Numbered from the stretch's first letter, positions 26,721 to 36,559 are shown. The stretch: DNA of 64,000 nucleotides from Oleidesulfovibrio sp047973035 (GCF_047973035.1 NZ_JBKEBF010000046.1:80967-144966), one strand, 5' to 3'. The notes: generated by a model not told the origin, from the letters alone. Made by a program: numbers and translations.

Positions 26721-27542
26721 ATGCAAAAGGAATTATGCCTCATCCACGCCAACTGTCAGGGCGACCCTCTGGCTACACTGCTTATGGCGTCACCTGCTTT
26801 TGCCAGACGTTTTGAAATTCGCAAGTATACCAACTACCAGCGCGAACCCATTGCGCCGCATGAACTTTCGTCATGTACGGTTTTTTTGTACCAGCACCTT
26901 GGTGAAAAATGGGCGGAACATGCTTCCGGTCACCTGCTGGGAATGGTGAATCCTTCCGCTCAGGTGCTGCGCCTGCCGAATATGTTTTTCAAGGGGTACT
27001 GGCCGCTGTGGACCAACCAAAGCCCCAGTGAGTTCGGCGATATATTTCTGGACCACCTGATCGATATGGGACTGGAAAAAAAAGAGATTCTTTATGTCTA
27101 CCTGAATACGGACCTTACAAAAAAGTACGACTTAGGTGCCAGCCTTGCAGACTCGCTGGCTGTGGAACGCGATAAGGAAGCTGAAACAGTTGTTCAGACG
27201 GTGGACATGGTGGAAGCACTGTGGCGTGATGAGATGCTTTTTAACACCATTAACCATCCGGGGCGTAAGCTGCTATTGCATATGGCGGACGGTGTGCTTG
27301 GTGCGTTGGGCTTTCCTCCGTTGTCCCCCGCCGCGCGAAATGCTTTTGCTGACCCGTACCCTGAATTTATCCTTCCCATCCATCCGCAGGTAGCCGCGTA
27401 TCATGGTCTGCCATTCGGCGTTGAAGACTGGCTGTTTCCGGTGTTCGGCAAGCAGAAGACGTTTGCCCAGTATGCGGAACATTACGTGGACTGCCGCCTG
27501 TTGGGAATTGAAAGCCTGAGCGCGTATCTGCATCTGGTGTGA
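26721..27542 (+). CDS. WcbI-like polysaccharide biosynthesis protein
   Basis: A 273-residue protein that opens with CLIHANCQGDPLATLL, the GNCQ-type signature of the WcbI family, whose members are thought to act as acetyltransferases on capsule or other polysaccharides. Other conserved-looking segments are RLPNMFFKGYWPLWTN and NTINHPGRKLL. It is not in a glycan gene cluster here, so the substrate cannot be guessed. Confidence 0.72.
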   Translation: MQKELCLIHANCQGDPLATLLMASPAFARRFEIRKYTNYQREPIAPHELSSCTVFLYQHLGEKWAEHASGHLLGMVNPSAQVLRLPNMFFKGYWPLWTNQSPSEFGDIFLDHLIDMGLEKKEILYVYLNTDLTKKYDLGASLADSLAVERDKEAETVVQTVDMVEALWRDEMLFNTINHPGRKLLLHMADGVLGALGFPPLSPAARNAFADPYPEFILPIHPQVAAYHGLPFGVEDWLFPVFGKQKTFAQYAEHYVDCRLLGIESLSAYLHLV

Positions 27543-27736
27543 GGTTGCACGAGGTTAAGGCGGAGGGCGTGAGTGAACAGATTGGTAAGCGTCCAACCAG
27601 CCTTGTGTTATGCACGCAACGTATTGATATGGGGCAGACGCGAATCTGCCTTGGAGCAGGCAATACGTCAGCTCGGGAATCGGGCAGAAAATTACCCTGC
27701 TGTATCCGGTGCTTTTAAAAAAACTATTAAGGCGCC

Positions 27737-28684
27737 CTACGGCCAGTCTACCAATGCACCTGCATAGCCGACCACATTGCTTTCATCGCCTGTAATGTCA
27801 CCTGATGTCGCATAGCGGGTAAGAGTGGCCCGGGTAGCACCAAGGATGCGACACGCAACCATTGCGGCGGTCATGGGCAACACTCCGCACATGGATATAT
27901 TATGTTGCCGGACCGTGTTGTACAACCCTTCCGGATTAAGTGCCGCTACCTGTTCCAGAGCCATACTGTCCAGCCGTTCTGCTTCCTTGCGGGATTCAAA
28001 GTGCGTCATATCAGAGCTGACAACCATGCTGATCCTGCGTTCCTTTTGTTCTTTGCCGTCTTCCTGTTCCTGACTTGTTGTCCGGCCATCTGCGGCTTGC
28101 CGGAATTCATCGCGGCCGGCATTTTGGCTGATAATGGCGGCGATTGCTTCACCCACCGAGCGCAAGGAGCCCGGTGTAGAATCACCTATGGCAACGGGCA
28201 CGATTTGCAGGTCAGGAACGCACAGCAGCAGAAAAGGCAACAGCACTTCCAGCGAATGTTCGCCCAGATGAGCTTGTGTATCAGGTCGGGCCTGCGGGCA
28301 GATGCCGCATAATTCCGCAGCAAGGGATGCATCAACCGGAACATCGCCCAGCGGAGTGCGCCATGCACCCTCGGGCCAGACGGAGACACCGGCGCCTCTT
28401 CCTGTATGATTGGGACCAAGCAGAAATATTGTTTTTGGCAGGTTGGCTTGCCCGAGAGTATATCCGGCAACGCCGCCGGAAAAAATGTATCCGGCATGCG
28501 GTGCCATGGCGAGCAGTGTCGGCTTCCGGCGTTTTTCCGGAGCATCCTGCAGGCAGGCTTTGACCATGCGTGTAAGTTCCGCAGGATTGGCGGGATAAAA
28601 CCTGTCAGCCACAACGGGCTGGCGGACAAGTGCGTTACCTGACGTGTTGTCTGAAGATGTGCCTTGTTGGCGGGCTGTAGTCAT
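27737..28684 (-). CDS. AmmeMemoRadiSam system protein B (MEMO1 family)
   Basis: A 315-residue MEMO1 family protein related to dioxygenase folds: VVADRFYPANPAEL, MAPHAGYIFSGGVAG, LGPNHTGRG, HLGEHSLEVLLPFL and VVSSDMTHFE carry the conserved His, Asp and Glu residues. In bacteria these genes often sit with AMMECR1 and a radical-SAM gene; neither is in the window. A hydrophilic insert (about residues 193-218, rich in Gln, Glu and Lys) interrupts the fold. The biochemical role is unknown. Confidence 0.88.
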   Translation of the reverse strand: MTTARQQGTSSDNTSGNALVRQPVVADRFYPANPAELTRMVKACLQDAPEKRRKPTLLAMAPHAGYIFSGGVAGYTLGQANLPKTIFLLGPNHTGRGAGVSVWPEGAWRTPLGDVPVDASLAAELCGICPQARPDTQAHLGEHSLEVLLPFLLLCVPDLQIVPVAIGDSTPGSLRSVGEAIAAIISQNAGRDEFRQAADGRTTSQEQEDGKEQKERRISMVVSSDMTHFESRKEAERLDSMALEQVAALNPEGLYNTVRQHNISMCGVLPMTAAMVACRILGATRATLTRYATSGDITGDESNVVGYAGALVDWP

Positions 28685-28720
28685 GATTCAGCTCCGGCAA
28701 GGTAATTGGTGTGTGACAGA

Positions 28721-31700
28721 TTACAGACGGCCGGTGGGCGAAAATTGTGCTGCGTCCTGCGACAGCTCATGCGACCGCAGCTCCGATGCAGCCATGCGAC
28801 CATACAACGACTGCGGGTTCTTGTCGCGCAGTTCAGTCAGAATGGTGCGCCACTGCTCCACGTCTGCCGTCTTCTTATACAGCCGCGCCAGACGATAGCG
28901 CAAGGCAGGGTAGTCCACATCGCCGGGAGTCACGTATTCTGCGTACTGGCGTCCCCAGTCCAGTGCTTCCTGCGCACGGCCCGAGCTTTCGGTGATATCC
29001 ATCAGCATACCGAGCAGGTCTTTGATCTTTGCATTGTCGGCCTGTTCGGGGTTCTTTTCCGCCATTTCGGTAAAGTTGCGCAATGCCCCTTGCGCCTGCC
29101 TGTACGCTTCTGGCAGATCGCGGCGTTGCTCCGCATCACGCGCAAGGAAGTACAGCGTATAGGCCTCTTCACTTTGCGGGACATCTTCATCTACGTTCAG
29201 GCGCTTCCAAAGTGCAACCGCCTGTTCGGAGTTACCTGTGTTTTCCAGCGCCAGTGCGCTTGCATAATCAAGCTGGCGTTGTGCGTCCGGACTTAAATCC
29301 CACAGTTCTATGCGTCGGGCGAGATCTTTGATTTTGTCCCAGTCTTCGTGCTTCAGATAAATGGAAAGTGCCAGCTTAAGCGCCATTTCGCTGTACTTGG
29401 GCACTTTTAAGCCGCGGAAAAACGGGTCAATGACTTCAAGAGCTTTGGCTGGTTCATTCCGTTGCTCCATACTCATGCCAAGTGCAATACGGCTTTCGGG
29501 CGTCAGCTCGCCTTCCTGTCCGCGCACGATGGGGTACTGGTCCCACACCTGCATGATGCGGGCGTAGTTGCTCTGTTCAATATTATCCGCAACCAGCATG
29601 TTAAATGCTTTCATGGCAACTTCACGCGCACGGGGCATCAGTTCGCCACCGGGGAACTTGGTGGCGAATTCCGTGGCAGTGGTCATGGCCTCGGGGTATT
29701 GCCTGTTCCACAGATACCACATGGCCAGCTTTACCTGCGCCAGAGGCGCAAGTTCGCTTTGCGGATGCTCGTTGATGATTTTCTGGTAAATATCACGGGG
29801 GCGCAGCGAAAAAGGCCTGTCGAAAACAGTAAACATATCCCCGATACTGGGCGTATCGTAAATGCCTTCTTCGGCAAGGCGCATCAGCGCAATCAATCCG
29901 CCGTCACGTTCAGGGAACTTACGGGCGGCTTCTTCGTATACTTCACGGGCGGCATCTTTTTTATCCTGTTGCAGATAAATATCGCCAAGGCGTGCCAGAA
30001 TCAGGTCGGCTTCATCGCCGTCCGGATCAATGTTGTAGTATGTCCAGTAGTGCACGCGGGCTTTTTCATACTCCTTCATACGATAGGCTACGTCACCCAT
30101 CATGTTCAGGAACGGGGGATACTCCACATAAAAACGGGGCCAGCGCTTTTCGATATAGTCAACAATCTGGTACGCCTGATCGTAGTATCCCAGACGATAT
30201 AAGGCGCGGGCAAGACCGACTGATGATTCGCGTACGAAACGGGAGTCCGGATGGTTCTGCACCACAAACTGGAATTGGTCGGCAGCTTTCTGGTACTGCC
30301 CGTTGTTGAAAAAGTGATCGCCCCAGTAATAGTAAATGAGGGGGATATTCTCGTCTGTGGGGTGCTCGCGCTTTAAGAGGTTGAAGTAGGCTTCTGCTTC
30401 ACGGGTATTGCCGATTTTCAGGTTCACCAGCCCCATGCGCAACAATGCACCGGGGATGCGGGCCGATTTCAGGTTAAAGTTCATGGCCTCGGTAAGCGCG
30501 CTGGTAATCTCGTCGTAGCTTGCCAGCAGGTCATCTTTGCCTATCGAATACAGTACGTCGCTCAGCAGGTAGAGCACTTCTTCACGTTGCTCCGGCTCAA
30601 GATCGTTGCGGCGGCGCAGTTCTCTAAGCGTTTCCAGAGCAGCTTTCTGCTCGCCGTTATTGATGGCGGCTTTGGCACGGAACAACAACTCTGCAGGCGT
30701 AGGCGGCGGCTCAACAGGGTTGCCGTCTTCGTCCACATAGACGACTTCTTCCTCAACTTTGGGTTCCTTAGTGCCGGATACTTTTTCAAGTTCAAGCGGA
30801 GAAACCTGTATGTCACTTCCTGCAGCGGCTGATGCGTTGCCTGCCTGCAGGTCGGGCGCGGGTGATTCGGGGTAGGGCATAGCGCTACGCTCTTCACCGC
30901 TGATGGCACCTGCTGCGCTGTCGCCCGCATCGGCAAGGTGGCCTGCAGCATCTGGCGACTGTTGTACTTTTTGACGCAACGCGTCCTGAACCGTTCCGGT
31001 GGCGGGCTGGCTGCCGGCGGCAACCGTCGGTTTCGCCTGTTCCGGCTGCTGCATCTGCTGAGCAGGTTCCTGTTGCACTGGTTCGGCAGTAGCTTGCGGC
31101 ACGGCGGAATCCGTTATGGTTCCCTTCACTGCAGGAGCAGTTCCAGTTTCGTCCAGATATGGGGTACTTTCAGGCCCTATGACACCGCGTACGGCATTGC
31201 TGCTGTGCTGGGCGGCCTGTCTGGGCTGCGCAATTTCAGCCTGAGGCAGAATTTCAACGGGTAGCGTCAGTTTGGGGGGAACAGGCTTCCATGCTTCCGG
31301 TCCGCCTGTGTTGATGCGTGAACGGAACGTGTAAGGAACGGAAAAAAACGGCTTGGGAGCATCTGCAACCGTGCTGTTGTCAGCACCAGAGTTGGCACTT
31401 TCATGTTGCAGGGTAGCGGGCAACTGGTTTTGTCCGGAGTTTTGTCCGGACATTTGCATCGGGCTGCTGCTGTTACTGCCTGCCAGATTAAGTTGGTCAG
31501 AGAGTTGTCCTGCCAGTTCACCGGAAAATTTTTGCGCGGCTTTTATCAGGTTGTCAGCTGCGCTTTGCAGGGCAGGTCTGTCATCCAGTGTTTCTTCAGC
31601 CACCTTGGGTGTTGTTCTGGTGGCAGCAGGTGGCTGAACAACTGGCTGCTGAGCTTTAGGCTTGTTCGCTTGTGCCGGAACAGTACGCGTTGCGGTTTGT

Positions 31701-32287
31701 ACCTGCGAAGGTGTTTTCTGCTGCGGAGTCGTATCTGCAGCCTGAGTACGGGGCGCGGGCTGCTGCGCCGCTGTGCTTTGTGATTTTGCCGTAGGCTTGA
31801 CAGGCGGTTTGGCAGAAGTAGCGGCTGCTGTAGGGACAGGTTCTTTTTTTGCTGTGCCTGCAGGTCGCCATAGTGCACCGATAGGGTCGGAGAAAAAGTC
31901 TACGACAAGTTTGTTGCCTTGCTGCGGCAGTACAATATAGCCGAAGGCGTCTGTGCGGGTGTCAATGGATATGGTGTTGCCGGAAGACGTCACGTTGCCC
32001 AGCAAGGAGGCTGTACCGGTTGCGGGACTTTCCGCGCTTTTTTGCACTTGCTCCGGTGCAGGCAGCAGTACGGTCAGACGGCGTTTTCCGGTACGCGATA
32101 CGGAAGAAGGCCCCACAGGTCTGTCCAACTCGATAACCAGTCGCTCTTTATCGGGATGGGAACCCCAATACCATGTGGCAGCATTGCCCTGAGAGGGCAG
32201 CAGAAAAAGGGCCAAAATAAAGGCCGAAAGAAACCGGACTGTACCGGAAATTGTGCTGCTGCGGATCACACCCTTCTCTTTTGCCAT
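28721..32287 (-). CDS. Large exported TPR-repeat protein with AMIN-like N-terminal domain
   Basis: About 1188 residues. A signal peptide (FLSAFILALFLLPSQGNA) is followed by an AMIN-like beta domain (ATWYWGSHPDKERLVIEL to LVVDFFSDPIGALW), then some 350 residues of low-complexity linker rich in Gln, Pro, Ala and Thr. The C-terminal 650 residues are helical tetratricopeptide repeats (for example YYWGDHFFNNGQYQKAADQF). It is probably a periplasmic or envelope-associated scaffold. The start at 32287 is preferred over 32308 because it gives a clean signal peptide. It lies downstream of a sigma-54 activator and a flagellar rod-like gene, so a motility or envelope role is possible but unproven. Confidence 0.78.
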   Translation of the reverse strand: MAKEKGVIRSSTISGTVRFLSAFILALFLLPSQGNAATWYWGSHPDKERLVIELDRPVGPSSVSRTGKRRLTVLLPAPEQVQKSAESPATGTASLLGNVTSSGNTISIDTRTDAFGYIVLPQQGNKLVVDFFSDPIGALWRPAGTAKKEPVPTAAATSAKPPVKPTAKSQSTAAQQPAPRTQAADTTPQQKTPSQVQTATRTVPAQANKPKAQQPVVQPPAATRTTPKVAEETLDDRPALQSAADNLIKAAQKFSGELAGQLSDQLNLAGSNSSSPMQMSGQNSGQNQLPATLQHESANSGADNSTVADAPKPFFSVPYTFRSRINTGGPEAWKPVPPKLTLPVEILPQAEIAQPRQAAQHSSNAVRGVIGPESTPYLDETGTAPAVKGTITDSAVPQATAEPVQQEPAQQMQQPEQAKPTVAAGSQPATGTVQDALRQKVQQSPDAAGHLADAGDSAAGAISGEERSAMPYPESPAPDLQAGNASAAAGSDIQVSPLELEKVSGTKEPKVEEEVVYVDEDGNPVEPPPTPAELLFRAKAAINNGEQKAALETLRELRRRNDLEPEQREEVLYLLSDVLYSIGKDDLLASYDEITSALTEAMNFNLKSARIPGALLRMGLVNLKIGNTREAEAYFNLLKREHPTDENIPLIYYYWGDHFFNNGQYQKAADQFQFVVQNHPDSRFVRESSVGLARALYRLGYYDQAYQIVDYIEKRWPRFYVEYPPFLNMMGDVAYRMKEYEKARVHYWTYYNIDPDGDEADLILARLGDIYLQQDKKDAAREVYEEAARKFPERDGGLIALMRLAEEGIYDTPSIGDMFTVFDRPFSLRPRDIYQKIINEHPQSELAPLAQVKLAMWYLWNRQYPEAMTTATEFATKFPGGELMPRAREVAMKAFNMLVADNIEQSNYARIMQVWDQYPIVRGQEGELTPESRIALGMSMEQRNEPAKALEVIDPFFRGLKVPKYSEMALKLALSIYLKHEDWDKIKDLARRIELWDLSPDAQRQLDYASALALENTGNSEQAVALWKRLNVDEDVPQSEEAYTLYFLARDAEQRRDLPEAYRQAQGALRNFTEMAEKNPEQADNAKIKDLLGMLMDITESSGRAQEALDWGRQYAEYVTPGDVDYPALRYRLARLYKKTADVEQWRTILTELRDKNPQSLYGRMAASELRSHELSQDAAQFSPTGRL

Positions 32288-32544
32288 ATTCCATAACCGG
32301 CGGAACATGTCCGGCGGTAGCGTGTGGTGCTGTGGTGTCAGCGGAAAACAAGTATTGCAACGAGACAGCGGAGCGTAAGCTGCCGTGTCCTAATGTGAAG
32401 GTGCAAAAGCCGTGCAATTGACAGTTGCGGCCTACTTATTCCTTATCGTAAGCATTTCCCGCCTGCTGTGTATACAGCGCCGGACGGCAGGAACTGCTTT
32501 TGATTGTACACTGTTGCATAATCTGTATCGGCAGAGTTGCCGGA

Positions 32545-33570
32545 TTACTTATCCATCTGACGTTTTTTTAGCTTTTCGATCAGCGTGGTACGTTTTACCC
32601 CCAGAATTTCTGCGGCCTGATTTTTGACGCCATCCGCCTGATCCAAAGCTTCCAGCAGCAGTCGCTCTTCTATGGTGTCCAGAAATTGCTTCAGGTCCAT
32701 ATCGCGCTTTTGCATATCTTCGATTTTCGGCCATGCAAAGCCCATCGGAACAGCCGCAGGTTCCGGCATGACAATTTCCGGCAGGTCTGTAATATCGCCT
32801 ACTTCATCGAGAATCTTTTGAGGCAGGTCATACGGCTGGATGCAGTCGTCATCACATAGAATGCTGAGGCGCTCCATGAAGTTTTCCAGCTCACGCACGT
32901 TGCCGGGCCATGGATAGGCCGCAAAAATACGCCGGATGGTCTCATCCAGCTTCAGTGTAGGCCGCTCTTTACTTTTGCAGAATTTGACCAAGAAGTGTTC
33001 TGCCAGTAGCAGAATGTCCGCACCGCGGTCGCGCAGAGGCGGCAGGTGCAGCGGAATCACATTCAGACGGTAATACAGGTCTTCACGGAAGCGGCCTGCC
33101 CGCACTTCTTCTTCCAGATTGCGGTTGGTGGCTGCAATGATGCGCACATCCACTTTGCGGATGGAAGTGCCGCCGACACGCTCGATCTCTTTTTCCTGCA
33201 GCACACGGAGAATTTTGACCTGAAGCGTCAGGTCCATTTCACCAATTTCATCCAGAAAAATTGTGCCGCCGTCAGCTACTTCAAAGCGGCCTGGGCGGGT
33301 ACGGATGGCGTGAGTGAAAGCACCTTTTTCATGGCCGAACAGTTCGGATTCAAGCAGCTCTCTGGGAATGGCACCGCAGTTGATGGGAACGAAGGGCTTA
33401 TCTGCGCGCTGGCTGTTCATGTGCAGCGCACGGACAAGGAGCTCCTTGCCGGTGCCGGATTCGCCGGTTACCAGCACGGTGCTGTCAGTGGGGGCCACTT
33501 TTGCCAGTATACGAAAAACATCTCTCAGCGATGAGCTTTGGCCGATAATGCCGCCGGTGTTAAGCTCCAT
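32545..33570 (-). CDS. Sigma-54-dependent activator without receiver domain
   Basis: A 341-residue enhancer-binding protein that starts almost directly with the AAA+ domain (GIIGQSSSLRDVFRIL). Walker A is GESGTGKE, Walker B is GGTIFLDEIGEM, and the arginine-finger region and the C-terminal Fis-type helix-turn-helix (GVKNQAAEILGVKRTTLIEKL) are present. The loop that contacts sigma-54 reads GAFTHA instead of the usual GAFTGA. With no regulatory domain it must be controlled by partners or be constitutive, as for some flagellar FlrA/FlrC-type regulators. GGAGG precedes the ATG at 33570. The flanking flagellar rod-like gene fits a motility role. Confidence 0.88.
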   Translation of the reverse strand: MELNTGGIIGQSSSLRDVFRILAKVAPTDSTVLVTGESGTGKELLVRALHMNSQRADKPFVPINCGAIPRELLESELFGHEKGAFTHAIRTRPGRFEVADGGTIFLDEIGEMDLTLQVKILRVLQEKEIERVGGTSIRKVDVRIIAATNRNLEEEVRAGRFREDLYYRLNVIPLHLPPLRDRGADILLLAEHFLVKFCKSKERPTLKLDETIRRIFAAYPWPGNVRELENFMERLSILCDDDCIQPYDLPQKILDEVGDITDLPEIVMPEPAAVPMGFAWPKIEDMQKRDMDLKQFLDTIEERLLLEALDQADGVKNQAAEILGVKRTTLIEKLKKRQMDK

Positions 33571-33626
33571 TGAGCCTCCGAACCCGCGTGGTTGCAGCGG
33601 GGAAGTAGAATCACAAGTATCACCTC

Positions 33627-33652
33627 TTTGCGTGTCAAAAACATGACGCAAA
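33627..33652 (-). promoter_or_regulatory. Imperfect inverted repeat before the sigma-54 activator gene
   Basis: TTTGCGTGTCA and TGACGCAAA arms flank AAAACA about 57 bases upstream of the start codon. It overlaps TTGAC-type hexamers on the minus strand and could be an operator. Confidence 0.35.
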
Positions 33653-33713
33653 GTCAACTCAAATCTGAAAAAATCATGGAAATCTGGGGAGCAAGAAACA
33701 TCTCTGGCTGTGG

Positions 33714-34091
33714 TCAGATCATTTCATCTATGAACGTGCCTATCATTTCGTCCTGAGCGCGGATCGCTGCCGCATTGGCTTCATACGCGCGCTGGTTTTC
33801 AATCATGTTTACAGTTTCACGGGCGATGTCTGTTTCGCTGGCGTTTCTCAACTCGTCCGCGTGCTGCATGTCTGCTGTCTGAATGCGCTCCTGTTGCAGC
33901 CGCCGCATGGCCTCAGACTCTTGCTGGCGCCTGATATCGGCAACACGGACTCCTTCGCCCTCGGGTCCTGTTTCCAGAACGGTCCTGCTGGGTTGAAAAT
34001 TGTCCGTATTAACGTTGGCAATATTGTTTGCCGTCACTGCCTGCCGGACAGAAAAGGCATTCAGTGCCTGGAGGTTGCTTTCAATACGCAT
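33714..34091 (-). CDS. Small flagellar basal-body rod-like protein
   Basis: A 125-residue protein with the two ends that define flagellar rod/hook proteins: an N-terminal helix with TANNIANVNTDNFQPSR and a C-terminal helix with TVNMIENQRAYEANAAAI. There is almost no middle domain, so it resembles a minimal FlgC-like protein. MRIESNLQALNAF at 34091 is the natural start; a longer in-frame version has no support. It is isolated from any flagellar operon in this window. Confidence 0.8.
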   Translation of the reverse strand: MRIESNLQALNAFSVRQAVTANNIANVNTDNFQPSRTVLETGPEGEGVRVADIRRQQESEAMRRLQQERIQTADMQHADELRNASETDIARETVNMIENQRAYEANAAAIRAQDEMIGTFIDEMI

Positions 34092-34212
34092 GGTTCGGGC
34101 CTCCTCTGCACAGAGTATAGCCATGGCTTTGCAGTTTGTCGATGTACCTTATGCAGCATGTTGATTATAAAAGAAGTGTTCGTCCGCAACGTTGTTGCGT
34201 TTTGTAATGTAT

Positions 34213-34243
34213 AAAAAAACGCGGGCTAAACAGCCCGCGTTTG
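34213..34243 (-). terminator. Intrinsic terminator after folE2
   Basis: On the minus strand the stem ACGCGGGCT / AGCCCGCGT runs into T7. It separates folE2 from the rod-like gene. Confidence 0.9.
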
Positions 34244-34268
34244 ATGCCAGCAAAAACGCGGCAGCCTT

Positions 34269-35066
34269 TTACAGATGCTTTTCAATGCGTGCAAAGGCGC
34301 TGTGATTATGAATGGATTCTATGCTTTCAACTTCAACGCGGAACCACGATACGCTGGGATGCTCTTCGAGTTGATGCGCTGCATTGCGGACGACATCTTC
34401 AACAAATGTCGGGTTGGCAAAGGCATCTTCGGTAACGAATTTTTCATCTTCTCTTTTAAGCAATGTATATACGGGCGATGATGCCGAACGTTCTGCAAGC
34501 TCGATGAATTCTTCCAGCCAGCAGAATTCTTTCATCCGTAAAGATATGCGTACCATAGCCCGCTGACTGTGTGCGCCTTCGTCACTGATGGCTTTGGAAC
34601 AGGGGCACACAGTCATTACAGGCACTTCCACATCAAGCAGCATGGAAGGTTTCCCGTCTGCCAGTTCGCCTGTCAGGCAGCACTGGTAGCTGACAAGTCC
34701 CGGGCATCCAGTCGCGGGAGCTTTTTTTGCGATGAAGTAGGGAAAACGGAAATGCACGTATGCTTTTCTGGCGTGCAGGCGTTCTTTCACATCTTCAAGC
34801 AGCCCTTTCATGGTGCGGTAATCAAGGTGTTCGTCCCAGTGTGCAAGCGCTTCGACAAAGCGGCTCATGTGCGTGCCTTTGAACTCGGCGGGCAGCTCTA
34901 CACCGATATCCACCACGGCTACGGTATGCTGATGCCCGTTGGCTCTGTCACTGACGACAATGGGCAGGCGCAGTTCTTTAACGCCTACCGTGTCGATGGA
35001 AAGAGGGACTTGAGAAGGGCTGTTTTGTACGTCTTCCATTGTTCTTTTCAGGTTCCTGTCGGACAA
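34269..35066 (-). CDS. folE2: GTP cyclohydrolase IB
   Basis: Converts GTP to dihydroneopterin triphosphate, the first step of folate/pterin synthesis, in the zinc-independent IB family. The 265-residue product has the conserved cysteine in VCPCSKAISDEGAHSQR (about residue 152), HMSRFVEAL and the C-terminal SIHNHSAFARIEKHL. Pterin from this step also feeds other pterin cofactors. It is followed by a terminator and preceded by nikR on the same strand with a short gap. Confidence 0.95.
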   Translation of the reverse strand: MSDRNLKRTMEDVQNSPSQVPLSIDTVGVKELRLPIVVSDRANGHQHTVAVVDIGVELPAEFKGTHMSRFVEALAHWDEHLDYRTMKGLLEDVKERLHARKAYVHFRFPYFIAKKAPATGCPGLVSYQCCLTGELADGKPSMLLDVEVPVMTVCPCSKAISDEGAHSQRAMVRISLRMKEFCWLEEFIELAERSASSPVYTLLKREDEKFVTEDAFANPTFVEDVVRNAAHQLEEHPSVSWFRVEVESIESIHNHSAFARIEKHL

Positions 35067-35152
35067 GTTTACGTGCCGTAAAAGTTAATAAATGAAGACA
35101 GCCGCCAGATGCGGTTTTTAAAAAAAAGCGTGTTGAGTGCAGGCGGTAAGGA

Positions 35153-35572
35153 TCAAGCCAGATCCTGTCCTGTTGTGGTCAGGCTCAGTTTGCCGTGCTT
35201 GACGCCGCGTGTCGACGTAAGCCGCTGGGCAAGGCTGCGCACACGCTCGGCAGCACCTTTAAGTACCAGCACCTCCAGACAGTTGTCGTGATCCAGATGT
35301 ACATGAAGCGTAGTTATGATCAGGTCATGCTCGTCGTGCTGGATTTCTGTGAGCTTTTGCTGGAGATCACTTTTATGGTGATCGAACACCAGAGTCAGCG
35401 TTCCAGCAATATCGCGGCCGGTATCTTCCCATTCCTGCTGGACAAGGGTGTTGCGGATCAGGTCGCGTATGGCTTCTGAGCGGGTCTGGTAGCAGCGTTC
35501 GTCACAAAGGGCGTCGAACTTTTCCAACAGGTCGGAATCAAGGGAAACGCCGAATCTGATTGTCTGGCCCAT
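35153..35572 (-). CDS. nikR: Nickel-responsive transcriptional regulator NikR
   Basis: A 139-residue NikR: an N-terminal ribbon-helix-helix DNA-binding domain (TIRFGVSLDSDLLEKFD) and a C-terminal ACT-like tetramerisation domain with the nickel ligands in HDEHDLIITTLHVHLDHDNCLEV (three His and one Cys). It controls nickel uptake or efflux. No nickel uptake operon is adjacent; the His-rich transporter at 9.3-10.1 kb is a candidate but shows no clear NikR site. Confidence 0.94.
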   Translation of the reverse strand: MGQTIRFGVSLDSDLLEKFDALCDERCYQTRSEAIRDLIRNTLVQQEWEDTGRDIAGTLTLVFDHHKSDLQQKLTEIQHDEHDLIITTLHVHLDHDNCLEVLVLKGAAERVRSLAQRLTSTRGVKHGKLSLTTTGQDLA

Positions 35573-35650
35573 AGGGGGTGCTCCTCGTGTGGTGCGTCCG
35601 TCTGATGATGCCTTTGTCTGCGTTGCGGCGGAAAAGGCAGTCTGCTTTTG

Positions 35651-36352
35651 TTAGTCGCGCACTGCGCCGCGGGTCAGCTCCCACAGGCGGACAGGTACGG
35701 GACATTTTTGCTCATATAATGCGGGGGTGGGGCGGTCTGCCAGCAGGCGCGACTGCCATCCGCGTTTTTGCAGAGCATTCTGGAAAAACTTGTACACGGT
35801 TCGGCCCGGTTCTGCCACCCACGCCCGTCCATTCGGAGCAAGAGCATATTCTATGCAGTTAAGCACCGGCTCGACAAAGCGTTTTTCGTACATAATATCG
35901 CCGCCCCACACCATATCCATACTGTGCTTTTGTATCGCAGGGGTACGCCAGTCCATGATGGTCCACAGGGGTGTGCTTCGGGGATCTATGCCGTTCAGGG
36001 TGGTGTTGCGCAGTGCAAAGTGCAGTGCCATGGGTTCATAGTCCATTCCGACTACCCTGGCCCCGATCCATGCCCCGACAAGCGCTGTCAGGCCGAGACC
36101 GCACCCCAGATCAAGGCAGGTCTTGCCTGCAAGTCTTTTCCGGTCAGCATGAATCTGCTCTGCCAGCGCAATGCTGGAGGGCCATAACTCAGTCCAGTAA
36201 GGCAGGCGTTCATCGCCGTCCAGATCGTCGTCTGTCATTGCCTGCCAGAGAGTTTCAAGATCGGCTGCCCGCTCCAGTGTCCATGTGCGGCCGCATACGG
36301 TAACGCTGACACTAGGGGTATAGCCTGAAAGTTGTGTAGTGGGTGTTTTCAT
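35651..36352 (-). CDS. Class I SAM-dependent methyltransferase (METTL20/ETFBKMT-like)
   Basis: 233 residues with the seven-strand methyltransferase core: LDLGCGLGLTALVGAWIG (motif I), VVGMDYEPMAL and WGGDIMYEKRFVEPVL. The lead-in LPYWTELWPSSIALAEQI is typical of protein-lysine methyltransferases of the METTL20 type. The substrate is not known; electron-transfer flavoprotein or a ribosomal protein would be candidates by family. Confidence 0.78.
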   Translation of the reverse strand: MKTPTTQLSGYTPSVSVTVCGRTWTLERAADLETLWQAMTDDDLDGDERLPYWTELWPSSIALAEQIHADRKRLAGKTCLDLGCGLGLTALVGAWIGARVVGMDYEPMALHFALRNTTLNGIDPRSTPLWTIMDWRTPAIQKHSMDMVWGGDIMYEKRFVEPVLNCIEYALAPNGRAWVAEPGRTVYKFFQNALQKRGWQSRLLADRPTPALYEQKCPVPVRLWELTRGAVRD

Positions 36353-36559
36353 GGTCCTCCGCAGGCACGGATTGTTACCTTATGCACCGCTTTGAGTCCA
36401 GTGACACAGCTGACTTCCGTGTATGAAAAATGAGTGTCTGCACAGGCCATGCGACAGACAGCGGAAGATGTGCCATTGGAATTGACCGTGCAGAAAGCTG
36501 CCGGTACTATATACGGATATACCAGTGCGCCATGATGCCATTTTTTCCGGAGACCATGC

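Noticed and set aside
36353..36559. BirA operator before bioY
   Set aside because: I looked for paired TTGTAAACC/GGTTTACAA-type half-sites and found only isolated ATTGTTACC and ATTGACC fragments with wrong spacing.
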